A DNA stretch of 64,000 nt from Phytophthora colocasiae (GCA_018806915.1 JAGKQI010000031.1:248001-312000), one strand, 5' to 3'. Shown: positions 42,124 to 52,459, counted from the first letter of the stretch. Made by a program: numbers and translations. Notes: generated from the sequence alone by a model not told the origin.

Positions 42124-43272
42124 ATGTTAACAAGAAAAGTGAGGTTTCCGGAACTCAAGCTCTTCAGCGCCTATGCCAACGCTTTATGCATCGGTTTGTA
42201 TTCTTTATGGTGATTTAAATTTTGAGAATGTTTTTAATTTAATACGGTTTTAGTCATGGCTTTACTGATCAAGCACCACAAGAAGCTAAAGTTAACAATG
42301 AACATTTAGAAGAGACGCATGTTCAATTTGCGCTAGATTTTTGGTCAACATATGCTGCATACGGGCCCCATGAAATCTACAACGTCGACGAAACTGCCAT
42401 CTACTACGAAATGTTCCCTCGGCGCACATGGTCCGAGCGTGGGGGTAGCGCGCGGGTTGTCGGGTTCACGAAAAAGCCTGGTCGAATGACAGCGGTGCTT
42501 ACAATTCGGGCCGATGGTACGTATTTGTACATTTTTGTATCTGATGTTTGTATGACTCTAAGTACTTATTCTGACATTTTTGAATTAATGTGTATGTTTA
42601 GGAAAAAAATTGCCTATACTTTTCATTATGAGAGGCAGACCTGGCGGAAGAATTGACCGCTTTCAGCTTAAGCGGTTCCCTCAAGGCCACTTCTACACAG
42701 TTCAAGAGCATGCTTGGATGGATCAAAATGTGTGGAAGTTCTACGCTACCGAGCTTCTAAAGTACGAGATTAGTGGGCCGTCTGTGCTGTTGTTAGATAA
42801 TTTCGATAGTCATGTTTCTAGCGAAGGACAAAGGATAATAGTTGAAGAAACTTGCGCTACAGTGTGCCCTTTGCCCCCCAATAGCACCTCGGTTTGTCAA
42901 CCTTTGGACGTGGGGGTAATGGGCCCACTAAAGAATTCCATGCGCGGGAAGTGGAGGCAATGCAAGAAGGCAGCAACCCCATTTCAAAAGCGCCTCAATG
43001 CAGTGCAATTGACTATTGCGGCATGGGAGGCGCTGAAGCCTTCAACTGTTGTGAGCAGCTTTAAAAAAGCTGTGCCAAGGTTTCCTACTGTTCTTGTATA
43101 ACAAGAAATAAACACAACGTTTCTAGTCAATTTGCATTTACAACATAATAAAATTTAGCCAATCAAATTAGGATGCATCGCCGACGTCGTGTTTTTTCGT
43201 CGTGCAGGCTGCTTGTTCTTAACTATCGAGATTGTGAACATTTCACGGCGGCTTTTTCCGTCGTTATTTGTA

Positions 43273-43382
43273 TTATTGTAGGGGGACAATAAGGGAGGGA
43301 GCGGCCATCTCAATATTTGGCACTTACGCAATTATTGAAAAGGGGGTCTCTATCTACTTCTTCCAGATTAAGAACTACGGTT
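43273..43382. other. Gap between pogo-like element and hAT transposase
   Basis: About 110 bp with no gene. ATTATTGAAAAGGGGGTCTC here recalls the left flank of the pogo-like element (ATTGAAAAAGGGG near 29265); the meaning is unclear. Confidence 0.35.
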
Positions 43383-45068
43383 TTAGAGATCTGCTTCTTC
43401 TTCGTTGTCGTCCTCAACTGCGCGTTTCACGGCGTTCGAAATCACTTCGTCCGTCACTAAGTCCCAGTTCATCTTCAGGTAAAGTAAGGTCTCGAGCGTC
43501 TCATGACTGATGCTTTTCCGAAGATACCCCAGCATGCACTTAATCTTGGAGAAAAGACGCTCTACTTGTACCGAAGTGGCTGGCAGCCACGTGAGATCCG
43601 AGTATATTGATGCCTCCTTTACGCGCATTGCAGCTCGAATGTTGATCGACTCCATCACTTCTTTTCCTGTACGCCGTCGTTTTTTGCCTGATGTCTCCAA
43701 GTTGGTTTCCGGTTCTTCTTGGATACGGCGCCGTTTTGCCTTCTTACTGGCAGATTTTGCAGCGCGTGCTGCTACAATTTCTGGGCGGATGAGTCTAGCC
43801 AGCGTTGCGGCTTCTTTGGTGGTTAGGACAGAATCCTGATTATTTTGTACCTTCACGACAGCTCTTTCAAAGTCCTTGGACTGAATAATGGTGGCTTCGG
43901 TTGATAGGCGTGTCTTCATCTCTGGAAACTCTAACAACAGCTCGTCAAAAATATCACGTACCAGGCTCAAAGAGATTTTGTCGGTTTGTAGCTTCTGCGT
44001 TGTCGAATCTAGTATCTTCAGGTCCTCCAAGAGCTGCATGATCTGAACGTGTTCCTCTGCGGATGGCAAGAAGTCGACAATGGGTTTGCGCCGATAGTCT
44101 GAATCCGGTAGGTCCTTGGGAAGATCCCGTTCGACTTGCGTATCGTTGACGAAAAGATGTAGATACGGCTGGAGTTCTTCGTACCGACGCAGAAGTCGGA
44201 ACACCCCACTCCATCGGATTTCATGGAGCGGAACAGGCTTGAGTTTGCAACCGTTCCTTCTCAAAATGGCTATGCGCTTGACCGTCTTGAGTTTGCGCTG
44301 AAGCGTCGCGATTTTTTTTATTAAAGGCATGGAAGCTTTAATGTGATCTTGCACAGCAAGGTTAAATCTGTGTGAGGCACAACCAATCATGGGAACTCCC
44401 GTCCGCTTCGAGATAGCACAGTTAGTGTTCATGTTGTCACACACAACCGCCACTAGATTGCTCAGGTCTAATTTGTAGTGGTCCAGAATCATATCCAAGA
44501 ACTGAATGTGCTCGTCAGCTGACATTGATGTTTCGTCCACGAAAGTAGAAAGAGCCAAGAAACGAGTCATCGTCTTAGTAGCCACAAATACGGCCAGTGA
44601 ATGCTGGGCAGAGTCCGTCAAACCGTCAAATATCAGCACGTATTGCTGACTTTTGAGCTCTTCTATAATAGCAGGTTCCATTAATTCCACGCAGCTTTTC
44701 ATTCGCGCGAGAAGTGTTTTCGAGTTGGTCTTGTTGTACTTAACCGCTTCTCGAAACACGTCGTCATCGACTGACGAAAATGGAAGATCCTTAAGCACCA
44801 CAAGTTTCATCCAACCATGCGTAGTACGGGAGTCCTTATCGACAAACATGTCCATAGTGACGGGGATTCGTTGTCGAACGCAACGCTCCAGCACTCGCTC
44901 ATAGTCTGGGTGGCGCCGCAGATGCGAGATGAGGTTATGATAGCCGCGACTTCGGTCCTGAAAGATGAAGGTGTTGCATCCGTTGCAGGTTCTTCCTCCG
45001 CTTGTTTGGTCTCGATACATCAACGAACAGATCTCCTTGTTCGAGAGACCAGGGTCTAAGGTAGCCAT
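43383..45068 (-). CDS. hAT-family transposase with BED-type zinc finger
   Basis: 561 aa from ATG at 45068, chosen because the 36 residues before it are not domain-like. A BED-type finger lies at residues 28-53 (CNGC, then HNLISHLRRH). The RNase H-fold core has LIFDGLTDSAQHS and VVCDNMNTN with the expected Asp residues, then CASHRFNLAV. The hAT C-terminal dimerisation region reads LPATSVQVERLFSK, then HETLETLLYLKMNW. No stop or frameshift interrupts it, so it may be an active autonomous copy or a recently domesticated gene. Clear terminal inverted repeats with an 8-bp duplication were not found. Confidence 0.88.
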   Translation of the reverse strand: MATLDPGLSNKEICSLMYRDQTSGGRTCNGCNTFIFQDRSRGYHNLISHLRRHPDYERVLERCVRQRIPVTMDMFVDKDSRTTHGWMKLVVLKDLPFSSVDDDVFREAVKYNKTNSKTLLARMKSCVELMEPAIIEELKSQQYVLIFDGLTDSAQHSLAVFVATKTMTRFLALSTFVDETSMSADEHIQFLDMILDHYKLDLSNLVAVVCDNMNTNCAISKRTGVPMIGCASHRFNLAVQDHIKASMPLIKKIATLQRKLKTVKRIAILRRNGCKLKPVPLHEIRWSGVFRLLRRYEELQPYLHLFVNDTQVERDLPKDLPDSDYRRKPIVDFLPSAEEHVQIMQLLEDLKILDSTTQKLQTDKISLSLVRDIFDELLLEFPEMKTRLSTEATIIQSKDFERAVVKVQNNQDSVLTTKEAATLARLIRPEIVAARAAKSASKKAKRRRIQEEPETNLETSGKKRRRTGKEVMESINIRAAMRVKEASIYSDLTWLPATSVQVERLFSKIKCMLGYLRKSISHETLETLLYLKMNWDLVTDEVISNAVKRAVEDDNEEEADL

Positions 45069-45179
45069 GGATGACGAGGGTGAACAAGTTGAGTAGAAGA
45101 GTGTTGGACTTGGTTCGCAAAATCGGAAATGCCAGCATGAGAGTGGCTGTGGTCCCCGGCACGGTATAACGCCCACCAG

Positions 45180-45319
45180 GAGAGGTTTCGAGGACTGCTT
45201 TACTCCTCGACTCTTACCGGATCTTATAAGTTGAAGTTGACAATAATATTGTCAATTAAGGGTACGTTCATCAATAAGGGATTGAGACGCTCCAGCCCCG
45301 TCAATCCCTAATCCCTACT
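45180..45319. repeat. Hairpin-rich gap upstream of the hAT gene
   Basis: GACAATAATATTGTC near 45240 is a perfect palindrome, and AAGGGATTGA ... TCAATCCCT around 45283-45312 can form a second stem. These may be hAT subterminal sequences. Confidence 0.45.
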
Positions 45320-45321
45320 TA

Positions 45322-45906
45322 CCGTAAAATGCGGATGGAGTGAGACAGATTTTATTGGTCTGCAAACAGCAAAACATAAAAAAACCTTATGAGGTTATAT
45401 TGCTGGTGCGGGCTATTGCCAGCCACGACTTCCATCCTGGCAGAGCGCAATTTTCCGCAATGCGGAAACCAAAAAACAGCAACAGAAAGAAGTTCCATGT
45501 AAGTTATTAGGAACGCTATGCTTTTACTTATGTATCTAACTGAAACGTGGTGACTGTAGGGAGCTTGCGCGGCTGAAGCCCAATCAGCTGTTGCCGTTGC
45601 TAAAGACTTCAAAGTACATAGGTCAACTGTGTATCGCTGGAAAGCTCAGAAAAAAACGTTAGCAACCGCAAAGGCTAAAGCACCTAACAAATGCGAACAA
45701 AAGTAACGAACAGGATGTCTTCAGCACTTTTCAACTGGAAGCTGTTGAGAATACTATCGTTAGCGCATAATAGGTTTTTCAAAATGCACAAGTTTTTTCT
45801 TAATTCTATCTTTCAGGATTTTTTTAATTTTTATATTGGAGGAGGTGTCACCCCTACAAATCGCTTGATGTCGCACTCAATGCACTTGTCCCACTCCATT
45901 TTACGG
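45322..45906 (+). mobile_element. 585-bp TA-flanked element, probable deletion derivative
   Basis: CCGTAAAATG at 45322 and CATTTTACGG ending at 45906 are inverted repeats, with GGAGTGAGACA/TGTCCCACTCC just inside, offset by 5 bp. TA borders both ends (45320-45321, 45907-45908). It encodes only a transposase-like DNA-binding fragment (next entry). Confidence 0.7.
45460..45706 (+). CDS. Short helix-turn-helix peptide inside the 585-bp element
   Basis: Exons 45460-45498 and 45560-45706 with a GT-AG intron give 61 aa: a basic start (MRKPKNSNRKKFH), then AVAVAKDFKVHRSTVYRWKA, a typical transposase helix-turn-helix, and a Lys-rich end. No catalytic domain follows before the right inverted repeat, so this is likely the N-terminal stub of a deleted transposase. 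A stand-alone DNA-binding repressor is a more speculative alternative. Confidence 0.5.
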
Positions 45907-46073
45907 TATTTGGAGAGCCCTGTGTCTGGTCTGACTTAAAATCACCTCTCGGTGCGCAGGCATCTTGATCATAAACTATCATTGTTTGTGAGCTTGGATG
46001 GTCAATACCTTTCGCCCCCCCAAAATATGTGACCCTTTCTGATAAACATTTGTCCATGCCGGCTGAATTAATA

Positions 46074-48137
46074 ATGAAGCTCTTCTGTGCGATCATTGGC
46101 AACGCAGGCGGTGTATTCGAGGTGGAAGTCGACGAGAAAGCGTCTGTTTCAACGTTGAAGCGGGCAATCACGGAGCAGACGCCGAACAACTTGAAGAATG
46201 TCAACGCGGATAGTCTTCAACTCTTCCGTGTGAAGACGGAAGGCGGCGCGTGGCTTTCGTCCAGTGACGACGATGTTGTACTTTCAATGCGCAATGGGGG
46301 TGTTCCTGATCAAGTAAAAACGCTTGAAAAACTGGAAATGAACACAGCAGACAGAATTGGCGACTTGTTTGGAGATGATCCAAGCAACAACGTGCTGGTA
46401 CTGATTCCGGGACCAGATACGACAAGAACGGAGCAATTTCTGCAACCGAAGTGGAAGTTGAGTGGCATGTCGTGTCCTGTTTTGAATTTCCAGGCGTCTG
46501 ATCATCCTTTCATTCACATTCCAAAAGAATACATTGAAGACAGTGGTCTATTTGGTGGTGAAAGTGGGCTGCGTCTGTATCTTCGTTCAGAGCTTAAAGA
46601 CGAATGGACGGCACTCAATAACAATATTGTGAGGAGTTATGCGATGCAGTGGATTGTGGGACCACCTGGAACTGGGAAATCTTGTGCAGCGTTCGCCTTC
46701 GCCTGCTCTCTAAAGCGTGGTCGAGACTGGGATATCCTATGGATTCATTATTCCTCGTTTCACTGCCAGGCGTTGTCGTGTATTCTGTTTCGTGGGGATT
46801 CCAAGAAGCGAACGTGTGTCGCTACTCCCTCTCAGATCCATGCCCTGTTGCGTTCACTGCGTGAGAACGCCGTGGTATTCATCGATGGTTATACTAAGGA
46901 TTGGGACGAGTTTTTTGTCTTAGATGCTTGCAGGATATGGCGAAGTGAAAATGAAGAATACCATCGTGTTGTGGTTGTAACCACTTTGATGTCAATAGGA
47001 AAAGATTATCAACCTGATTCACACAAAGTCAAGACGAACATTCAAAGTTCACTGGAGAGCTTAGCAATTTCACCTACAACAATGTCGGAGGATGTTCCAG
47101 ATGAAATGGATGGCGAACAACTCTTTACCCTGACTTCTTGGACACGAGACGACTACAAGAAAGCGCTAGCGTACGATGAATTCTTTGAATATTTACGACC
47201 GAAGATCACTACTTCACGTGGTAATGTGAAACTTGAAGAACGATATGATCTGCTGGATACGAAGTTCTTTCTTGCTGGAGGAAGTGCGCGCCTGGTATTT
47301 AATAGAAGCTCTGCAGAAGCTTTGGATTCGTTACGTTCTTCATTTTCGGAGGTAAGCAACGTGGTGAACCCAATACTGTACTGGTACACTAATAGCCCCT
47401 GTTACATGAGTGCGCTCGTGGTGAGAGAGTTTGCTTTCCTGCTTAACCGTCAGCAGCTCGTCGATCTCGCAAAAGATCTTGCTCAAGATCCCTTGACGGA
47501 ATGTTATCTTTGTGAGATGTGGTTCTTTGCCTGCCTTCTTCACGGAGGTGTTCACTGTCAGTTTTATGAGTGTGAACAGCGTAAGAGTGTGGTGTGGAAG
47601 GCAAACTGGGTCTCGCCCTCTCACTTTCACTCTGCCGAGCGCTTCGATCCCGATGATGTTATACCCTTAAATCGCTCTGAACAATGGCTGATCCCTGACC
47701 CGTGGGAATATGGCAAATACGACACCGTATTCATGAAGGTATTTGATCTGAACATTAGTGAAGCGGATACTACGGCCAAGAAGGCGGGTTTCACTCAGAA
47801 GATACTGATTCGTTTTGTTCAAGTGACGAGCTCAACGACACATCCGTTTAAGGTCCGCTTCTTCGAAGATTTCTTAACGAGACTCGTTTCGAATTTCAAC
47901 AATTGGGTATACGCAGTGGAGGTGTGCTTTGTGGTTCCGATCACAAACATGAACGAGTTTCGCCTCCCAATGGATGACAACCGCTTTGGAGACTTCTTAG
48001 CTGCGTTGATACCGGATTTACCGACGACTATTTCTTTTAAAGTGTTTGGATTGAGCTACGGATTCCACAATGAACAGGAAAGACAATGTGAGCCAGAAAA
48101 CGGAAGCGTCGGCCACAAGAGGAATCGCAGTGAATGA
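46074..48137 (+). CDS. Crinkler (CRN) family effector with P-loop NTPase domain
   Basis: 687 aa from ATG at 46074, chosen because CRN proteins start MxKLFC(A/V). The ubiquitin-like header carries LQLFRVK at 48-54 in place of the classical LxLFLAK, and VLVLIPGP near 107-114 in place of HVLVxxP; both are recognisable variants. Next comes a P-loop ATPase-like domain with Walker A GPPGTGKS (196-203) and a Walker B-like AVVFIDGYTKD. The C-terminal ~250 residues may be the nuclease-like partner described for CRN NTPase architectures, but I cannot name catalytic residues. CRN proteins are host-translocated or inter-organism effectors that often act in nuclei. No signal peptide is obvious, as in many CRNs. 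Single exon, apparently intact. Confidence 0.88.
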   Translation: MKLFCAIIGNAGGVFEVEVDEKASVSTLKRAITEQTPNNLKNVNADSLQLFRVKTEGGAWLSSSDDDVVLSMRNGGVPDQVKTLEKLEMNTADRIGDLFGDDPSNNVLVLIPGPDTTRTEQFLQPKWKLSGMSCPVLNFQASDHPFIHIPKEYIEDSGLFGGESGLRLYLRSELKDEWTALNNNIVRSYAMQWIVGPPGTGKSCAAFAFACSLKRGRDWDILWIHYSSFHCQALSCILFRGDSKKRTCVATPSQIHALLRSLRENAVVFIDGYTKDWDEFFVLDACRIWRSENEEYHRVVVVTTLMSIGKDYQPDSHKVKTNIQSSLESLAISPTTMSEDVPDEMDGEQLFTLTSWTRDDYKKALAYDEFFEYLRPKITTSRGNVKLEERYDLLDTKFFLAGGSARLVFNRSSAEALDSLRSSFSEVSNVVNPILYWYTNSPCYMSALVVREFAFLLNRQQLVDLAKDLAQDPLTECYLCEMWFFACLLHGGVHCQFYECEQRKSVVWKANWVSPSHFHSAERFDPDDVIPLNRSEQWLIPDPWEYGKYDTVFMKVFDLNISEADTTAKKAGFTQKILIRFVQVTSSTTHPFKVRFFEDFLTRLVSNFNNWVYAVEVCFVVPITNMNEFRLPMDDNRFGDFLAALIPDLPTTISFKVFGLSYGFHNEQERQCEPENGSVGHKRNRSE

Positions 48138-48192
48138 GTGAGTGGCATGCCTTTGAGTGAGAAGATTTCTCTAAACTGTGTACTCATGAGTT

Positions 48193-50001
48193 ATGGCAGC
48201 GTTTATCTTGATCTTTGTATGGGGTAGATATATTCTATATCATCATGGCTACAGTTCTTCAATTCAGTGCGAAGTCCCTCCACTTCCACTTCTTCCAGCT
48301 TTTACCTCGATAGATATGCATCTCTCTTCTTCAATGGACGACGCCCTAACGTCACTGTTCAGCCCCCGCCTCTCCCCACGCCCCCACCAGCTCATGTACG
48401 CTGGAGTCCATCGCTATGCCTTGAGCGTTGGGAAGGACCTTCAAGTTCATAGCAGCTACAAAAAGCCAGGAATCTTCCGTCGACACAGCTTATCAGCCAA
48501 TAAGAAACGTCCAAATGACACCAAGAGATCCTTATTCGGCAAAAATAAGGCCAAGTCCGAACGGCAAATGGGTACAACAGCATCATTAGCTGTGGAAATT
48601 TTCCAAGATGTGGTGAAGCAAATGGCCGACTTTGTGACGACTTTTGATAAAACGGACAAAATTGTGTTCCACTTGGCCTGTATGAGGAGAATGTACCTGG
48701 ATCTCCATGGAATTGGCCTAAAACTGGACGAAATAGTGAAGCTTGAAGGTCTTCAAGACAGTGACAATCAAGAGTTTTCATGGGAGAAACAGTTGCAACT
48801 GGACAGAGAGACGGAGGAGAATGAACTGAGTGCAAAAGCAGCTAAAAACGCTCTTCCTTTCACCAGGTCAATGATGCCTCATGAACCAATGGAGGCTTTG
48901 ACGCTGTTGAAGTTTGAAATTGACTTTTTCAAGCCTGGAAATTCCGTGAAGCACGTGGCAAGCATGAAGAAAGTGTTCTTTTCGGTGGTGAGGTCGTCCA
49001 ATGAGCGGGTGGCCAAGATTCCGGACTGGTACATTCCCCCGTACGCGGTGAACTATTCACGGGAGAAAGTCATGACAGGATCTGTGGGGACAGCCCACCG
49101 TGGTGTCTGGATCGATAGAAAACCTCCTGATGGGAAGAAACCGGAGAAGAATGACGAAGGTGGAGAACAGGAACCTACTAAATACGATGTGGTGGTGAAG
49201 CGGCTTCTCATTCATGCAGATGCCATTGAGCTCTTCCGACAAGAAGTGGAAACTTGGTTCAACTTGGACCACCCGAACATCCTGAAGTTGTACGGTGCGT
49301 CACACTGTAGTCGACCAGCGCTCCTCATGCTCGAAGATGCTTCAAATGGACCACTTGTGTCGTATCTCACGCGCCTACGTGAGCTTAATGCTGACAGGCG
49401 CAGAGAGAAGCGTAAGAACCGGAAGCAGCCGTATCACAACCAGCGACACGCACTCTGGAGCTTGTTCCTTGAGGCAGCGCAGGTCTTGAAGTATTTGCAC
49501 GAGACTCATAAAATGGTTCACGGCAATCTTAAGAGTGATAACATCCTGGTTACTGCCGATGGCCACGTGAAACTTGCAGACTTTGGAAATGGAATTCTGG
49601 CTCTGCAGAATCAAGCCGTGCAGGAGGAGAATTTCCATGAACTTGGTTGGAGAGCTCCAAACTGCTGGCAGAACAAGTCGCTTCGCCGTCCGAGCTTCCA
49701 AGATGACATCTACTCGTTTGGGCTCTGTGTGCTGGATGTTCTGGTGCCTTCACTTGCGTCGATTGAGAAAGATAGGAGACCAAATGGACCCAAACACGTT
49801 GGTGATGAAGGATTTGATCCACTGTCGAGTAGTGTTTTGGAGCTGATCTATTGCGAAAGCCACCGAAAGCTTATCGAGGGGATGTGCAAGCCTAAGCTCG
49901 AAGATCGATTGTCGATGAAGGAGGTTGTCTCGCATATGGAGGAAATGCGTGATGCAGCAGAAAATGAGCCTGAAGATTCGAGTGACTGCTGCATTCTATG
50001 A
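48193..50001 (+). CDS. Protein-kinase-like protein, probable pseudokinase with CaaX-like end
   Basis: 602 aa as drawn; the first ~41 residues look doubtful, and MHLSSSMDD (48316) is a plausible start. A helical N-terminal region (about 130-290) precedes the kinase fold. Kept: the VAIK-type Lys336 (VVVKRLL) and DFG Asp463 (LADFGNG). Lost: the catalytic Asp of HRD, which reads HGNLKSDN (443-450), so phosphotransfer is unlikely. HGNLKS also occurs in receptor guanylyl cyclase pseudokinase domains. The protein ends DCCIL, a CaaX-like box expected to be geranylgeranylated, which would tether it to membranes. The gene starts 56 bp after the CRN gene on the same strand. Confidence 0.8.
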   Translation: MAAFILIFVWGRYILYHHGYSSSIQCEVPPLPLLPAFTSIDMHLSSSMDDALTSLFSPRLSPRPHQLMYAGVHRYALSVGKDLQVHSSYKKPGIFRRHSLSANKKRPNDTKRSLFGKNKAKSERQMGTTASLAVEIFQDVVKQMADFVTTFDKTDKIVFHLACMRRMYLDLHGIGLKLDEIVKLEGLQDSDNQEFSWEKQLQLDRETEENELSAKAAKNALPFTRSMMPHEPMEALTLLKFEIDFFKPGNSVKHVASMKKVFFSVVRSSNERVAKIPDWYIPPYAVNYSREKVMTGSVGTAHRGVWIDRKPPDGKKPEKNDEGGEQEPTKYDVVVKRLLIHADAIELFRQEVETWFNLDHPNILKLYGASHCSRPALLMLEDASNGPLVSYLTRLRELNADRRREKRKNRKQPYHNQRHALWSLFLEAAQVLKYLHETHKMVHGNLKSDNILVTADGHVKLADFGNGILALQNQAVQEENFHELGWRAPNCWQNKSLRRPSFQDDIYSFGLCVLDVLVPSLASIEKDRRPNGPKHVGDEGFDPLSSSVLELIYCESHRKLIEGMCKPKLEDRLSMKEVVSHMEEMRDAAENEPEDSSDCCIL

Positions 50002-50337
50002 TGAAGGTACAGTTAACACCTTGTCTACGAACGCGTATGGGAATGTCATAAGATACACCATAGCAATCTTACTTACTATTTGTATGAATGCACTTTTTGC
50101 TGTGCGGTTAGGTGTATTAATTCTTGCCAGGTTTTTCTTTCAATGTCGTAACTCCGACGACATAGCGTGAATCCAGCATCGACTCAATGTCGTCAGTGAC
50201 TGCAAAAGCAGTTTGATTTGCAGCACAGAGAGCCCAGAGAGCCCACGCATTTCAAGAAACGCAAGGAAGACGGTACGTGCATTCAAGAAACTGTGTATTT
50301 GAAACGAAACACTAATCAACTGACTCTCTGGACAGGA

Positions 50338-52261
50338 TCACTCGTCATCGCAACCATCCTCGCCGTCACCGCCGTTTTCATTGTCACTACCGCCACCGTG
50401 TCCAAGACGAAGTTCCCGCCGTGTCTTCTTTCTTGGGCCAGCTTTCTGACCGGGTCGACGAAGGACGATCCGCTTCCCCAGGTTCGCAGGGATGGCTTGG
50501 CCGGCATCGAAGTCATCATGCCAGATGTCGAAACATGTCTTCGCAACGCCCGTGGAGTCTCTCCTGATCCGATTGCACAACCAACACTTGGCATTATCGA
50601 TTGAGCAGCGTTCGCAGAAGAACGTTGTTGCAAACGACTTCTTCTTTTCGGTCCTCAAGAGTGCGCAGTCCTTGCAAGACCTCTGCCGGCGTTTCTGGAC
50701 CCCGGATACAGTGACCCAGTTCTCAGACTGCTGCAGCGCGTGCGTGAGGCGGACTGGGGTGCGCTGGCGCTTCTGGCTCGCTAACGGGGGAGTCGCCTCA
50801 ACACTAGCAAAGTCTTCGGCTTTGAGTTGGAGAAGTTGGTTTTGCAGAACACAAAACAATTCCGAACGCTTCATTGCGACCGGTCCCTTGATCTTGGCTC
50901 CCGCTTTGTGCGTAAGATACGCGTTTACCATGACCATGTCCAGGAGGCCTAAAAATAGACCTTTGTAATACTTGGTAAACCTGGTCGAAAGTTGCAAGGA
51001 ATAGGACTGGAGCCGGAGTTGATCGTGGACGTCAACTCCGCTCATCCAGTTCTGGTAATCGTTTACAGCTGAGGGGCACTGCACTCGAACGGGGCCGATC
51101 CGCTTGAGCTTTCGCTCAATTGATGACTCCATAACAGATCCCGTGCAGAGGTAGTATACAGGTTTCCGGTCCCACCAAACACACGAAAGCAGTGTCGGAA
51201 TAGCGATAGAGCGCGAGAATGAGAATGCACCGTGGGGTATACTGGCTGGTCGCGTCTTGTTCGTAGCTTTGAGCTCCTTGTTGAACCCAAGTCGGTTAGT
51301 CATAACCGTGCCAACCACATATACTTTCAAACTCAGCAGCTCAATAGCCAAGAGCACGGAAGAATAGTATCAATCAATCACGACGCAGCGCCACGTGTGG
51401 CGAGATTGACCGAGCACAACCTTCAAGTTTCTTATCACAGCAGCGGCGCCAGTCTTATAGTCACCTGAGGTGTCAACTCCATCAGCAGATGCGCGCTTGC
51501 CAACATAAACTTCGAATCTATACAGTTACGACATTCAAAGTTGTCAGACACAGTCAAAGCAGCAAATTACGACATAGACATTTTGTAAAAAAAATGTACC
51601 TGTGGCAGTAGGCACTCGTTGCATCACACACCATAAAGAGTTTGGACCCGTAGCGGTGAGGTCTATCGGCCATGAACATACGCGTCGTATTTCGTTTGGA
51701 TGTGGCCGGTAGTACACCCTCATCAAACGATAATGTAGCAGGAAGAGTCCACCTCATGAGAAAACGCTCTTGGATCTTGTCTACTACAGGGCGTAGCTTC
51801 CAAAGTTTGTCATTGCCGTCGTCAGCCACTGCTGTTTGCGATAGCTCCACTTCGTCATCACTCGGGGGCCCAAGCACTTGATTTATGGTATTCTGAGAGA
51901 GCTGGACGCTGGTATCGATCTGGGAAGGTCTAACGGCGTCGTTTCGCTCTTGTAGTTGCTCTGCGTCATCACGTGTGACATCATGTCGGTTATGCCCACT
52001 ACCTTCCTCTGTTCGGCCCTCTTCCTCTTCTTCCAGCAAGCCAGCAGCGAACGCATAATTCACAACTGCGTTTTCCCCCATGAAAACGTGGGCATCGTCT
52101 GGACTTGAATAGCTCCACTCCGTTTGAAGCCCACTCGGGCACTTGGACTTACACCCCGCCGCCCGAAGCTGCCGCCTCAAGTGGTCAAAGTCAGTGTCAT
52201 GTGCAGCGGCGGCTTCTGGTACGGCGGGTTTCTCGCGACGGCTCCTCCGTATGCGCGCCAT
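50338..52261 (-). pseudogene. PiggyBac-type transposase with one stop codon
   Basis: Exons 52261-51600 and 51517-50338 (intron 82 bp) give 614 codons in one frame with a single internal TGA at 51372-51370. DDE_Tnp_1_7 landmarks are FDEGVLPATSKRNT, VVID followed by the stop and YYSSVLLAIELL, then WMSGVDVHDQLRLQSYS. A Cys-rich C-terminus (CKDC, CERC, CWLC, CFDIWH) matches the layout of the 4.5-8.2 kb gene. All three catalytic Asp positions remain. It lacks chromodomains and, between about 100 and 190, appears to lack part of the N-terminal core. Either a recently inactivated copy or a single sequence error. Confidence 0.82.
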
Positions 52262-52430
52262 CGAGCAAAAAGTCGAATGAGTGGCTCTTTCGTATCCACC
52301 CACGCCATGCTGATCCCCCACCCCTGTCCTGCTTTTGTTTCGGACCAAATGACCTCTAGGAGATTATATTTTGTCTTTGACCTGATTAACCCCCCCGCTC
52401 TCAAGCCTATTTTGACCCCCCGGCAAGTCT

Positions 52431-52459
52431 TTAACATGTTGTATAATACTACATGTTAA
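52431..52459. repeat. 29-bp palindrome, left
   Basis: TTAACATGT ... ACATGTTAA with 9-bp perfect arms and near-perfect interior. Confidence 0.85.

Larger units (their letters stand above)
29397..43101 (+). pseudogene. Pogo-like DDE-1 transposase, split only by the retrotransposon
   Basis: Coding pieces are 29397-29711, 29770-29840, then after the retrotransposon 42128-42193, 42254-42516 and 42602-43101, with three short GT-AG introns. They sum to 1215 nt (404 aa) in one frame once the insertion and one ATGT are left out. The N-terminus (YSIKEKRDALAVVERVGVYR to GDWWKQR) is a helix-turn-helix. The catalytic core shows the Asp contexts YNVDETAIYY, LLLDNFDSHVS and CQPLDVGVMGPLK, a DDD triad of the pogo type. 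No other defect is seen, so the transposon was probably intact when hit. Confidence 0.85.
29279..43270 (+). mobile_element. Pogo-like DNA transposon (about 1.7 kb) interrupted by a retrotransposon
   Basis: Terminal inverted repeats CAAATAACGACGGAAAAAG at 29279 and its reverse complement ending at 43270 are each bounded by TA (29277-29278 and 43271-43272). Subtracting the retrotransposon and its 4-bp target duplication leaves about 1705 bp with a single transposase gene. Just inside the left end GACGGAAAAAGACGACG is repeated in direct orientation, a possible transposase-binding repeat. Confidence 0.85.

Noticed and set aside
43271..45320. Terminal inverted repeats for the hAT gene
   Set aside because: Only weak similarity (GGAGCG ... 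TCTCAAT) between flanks and no 8-bp duplication.
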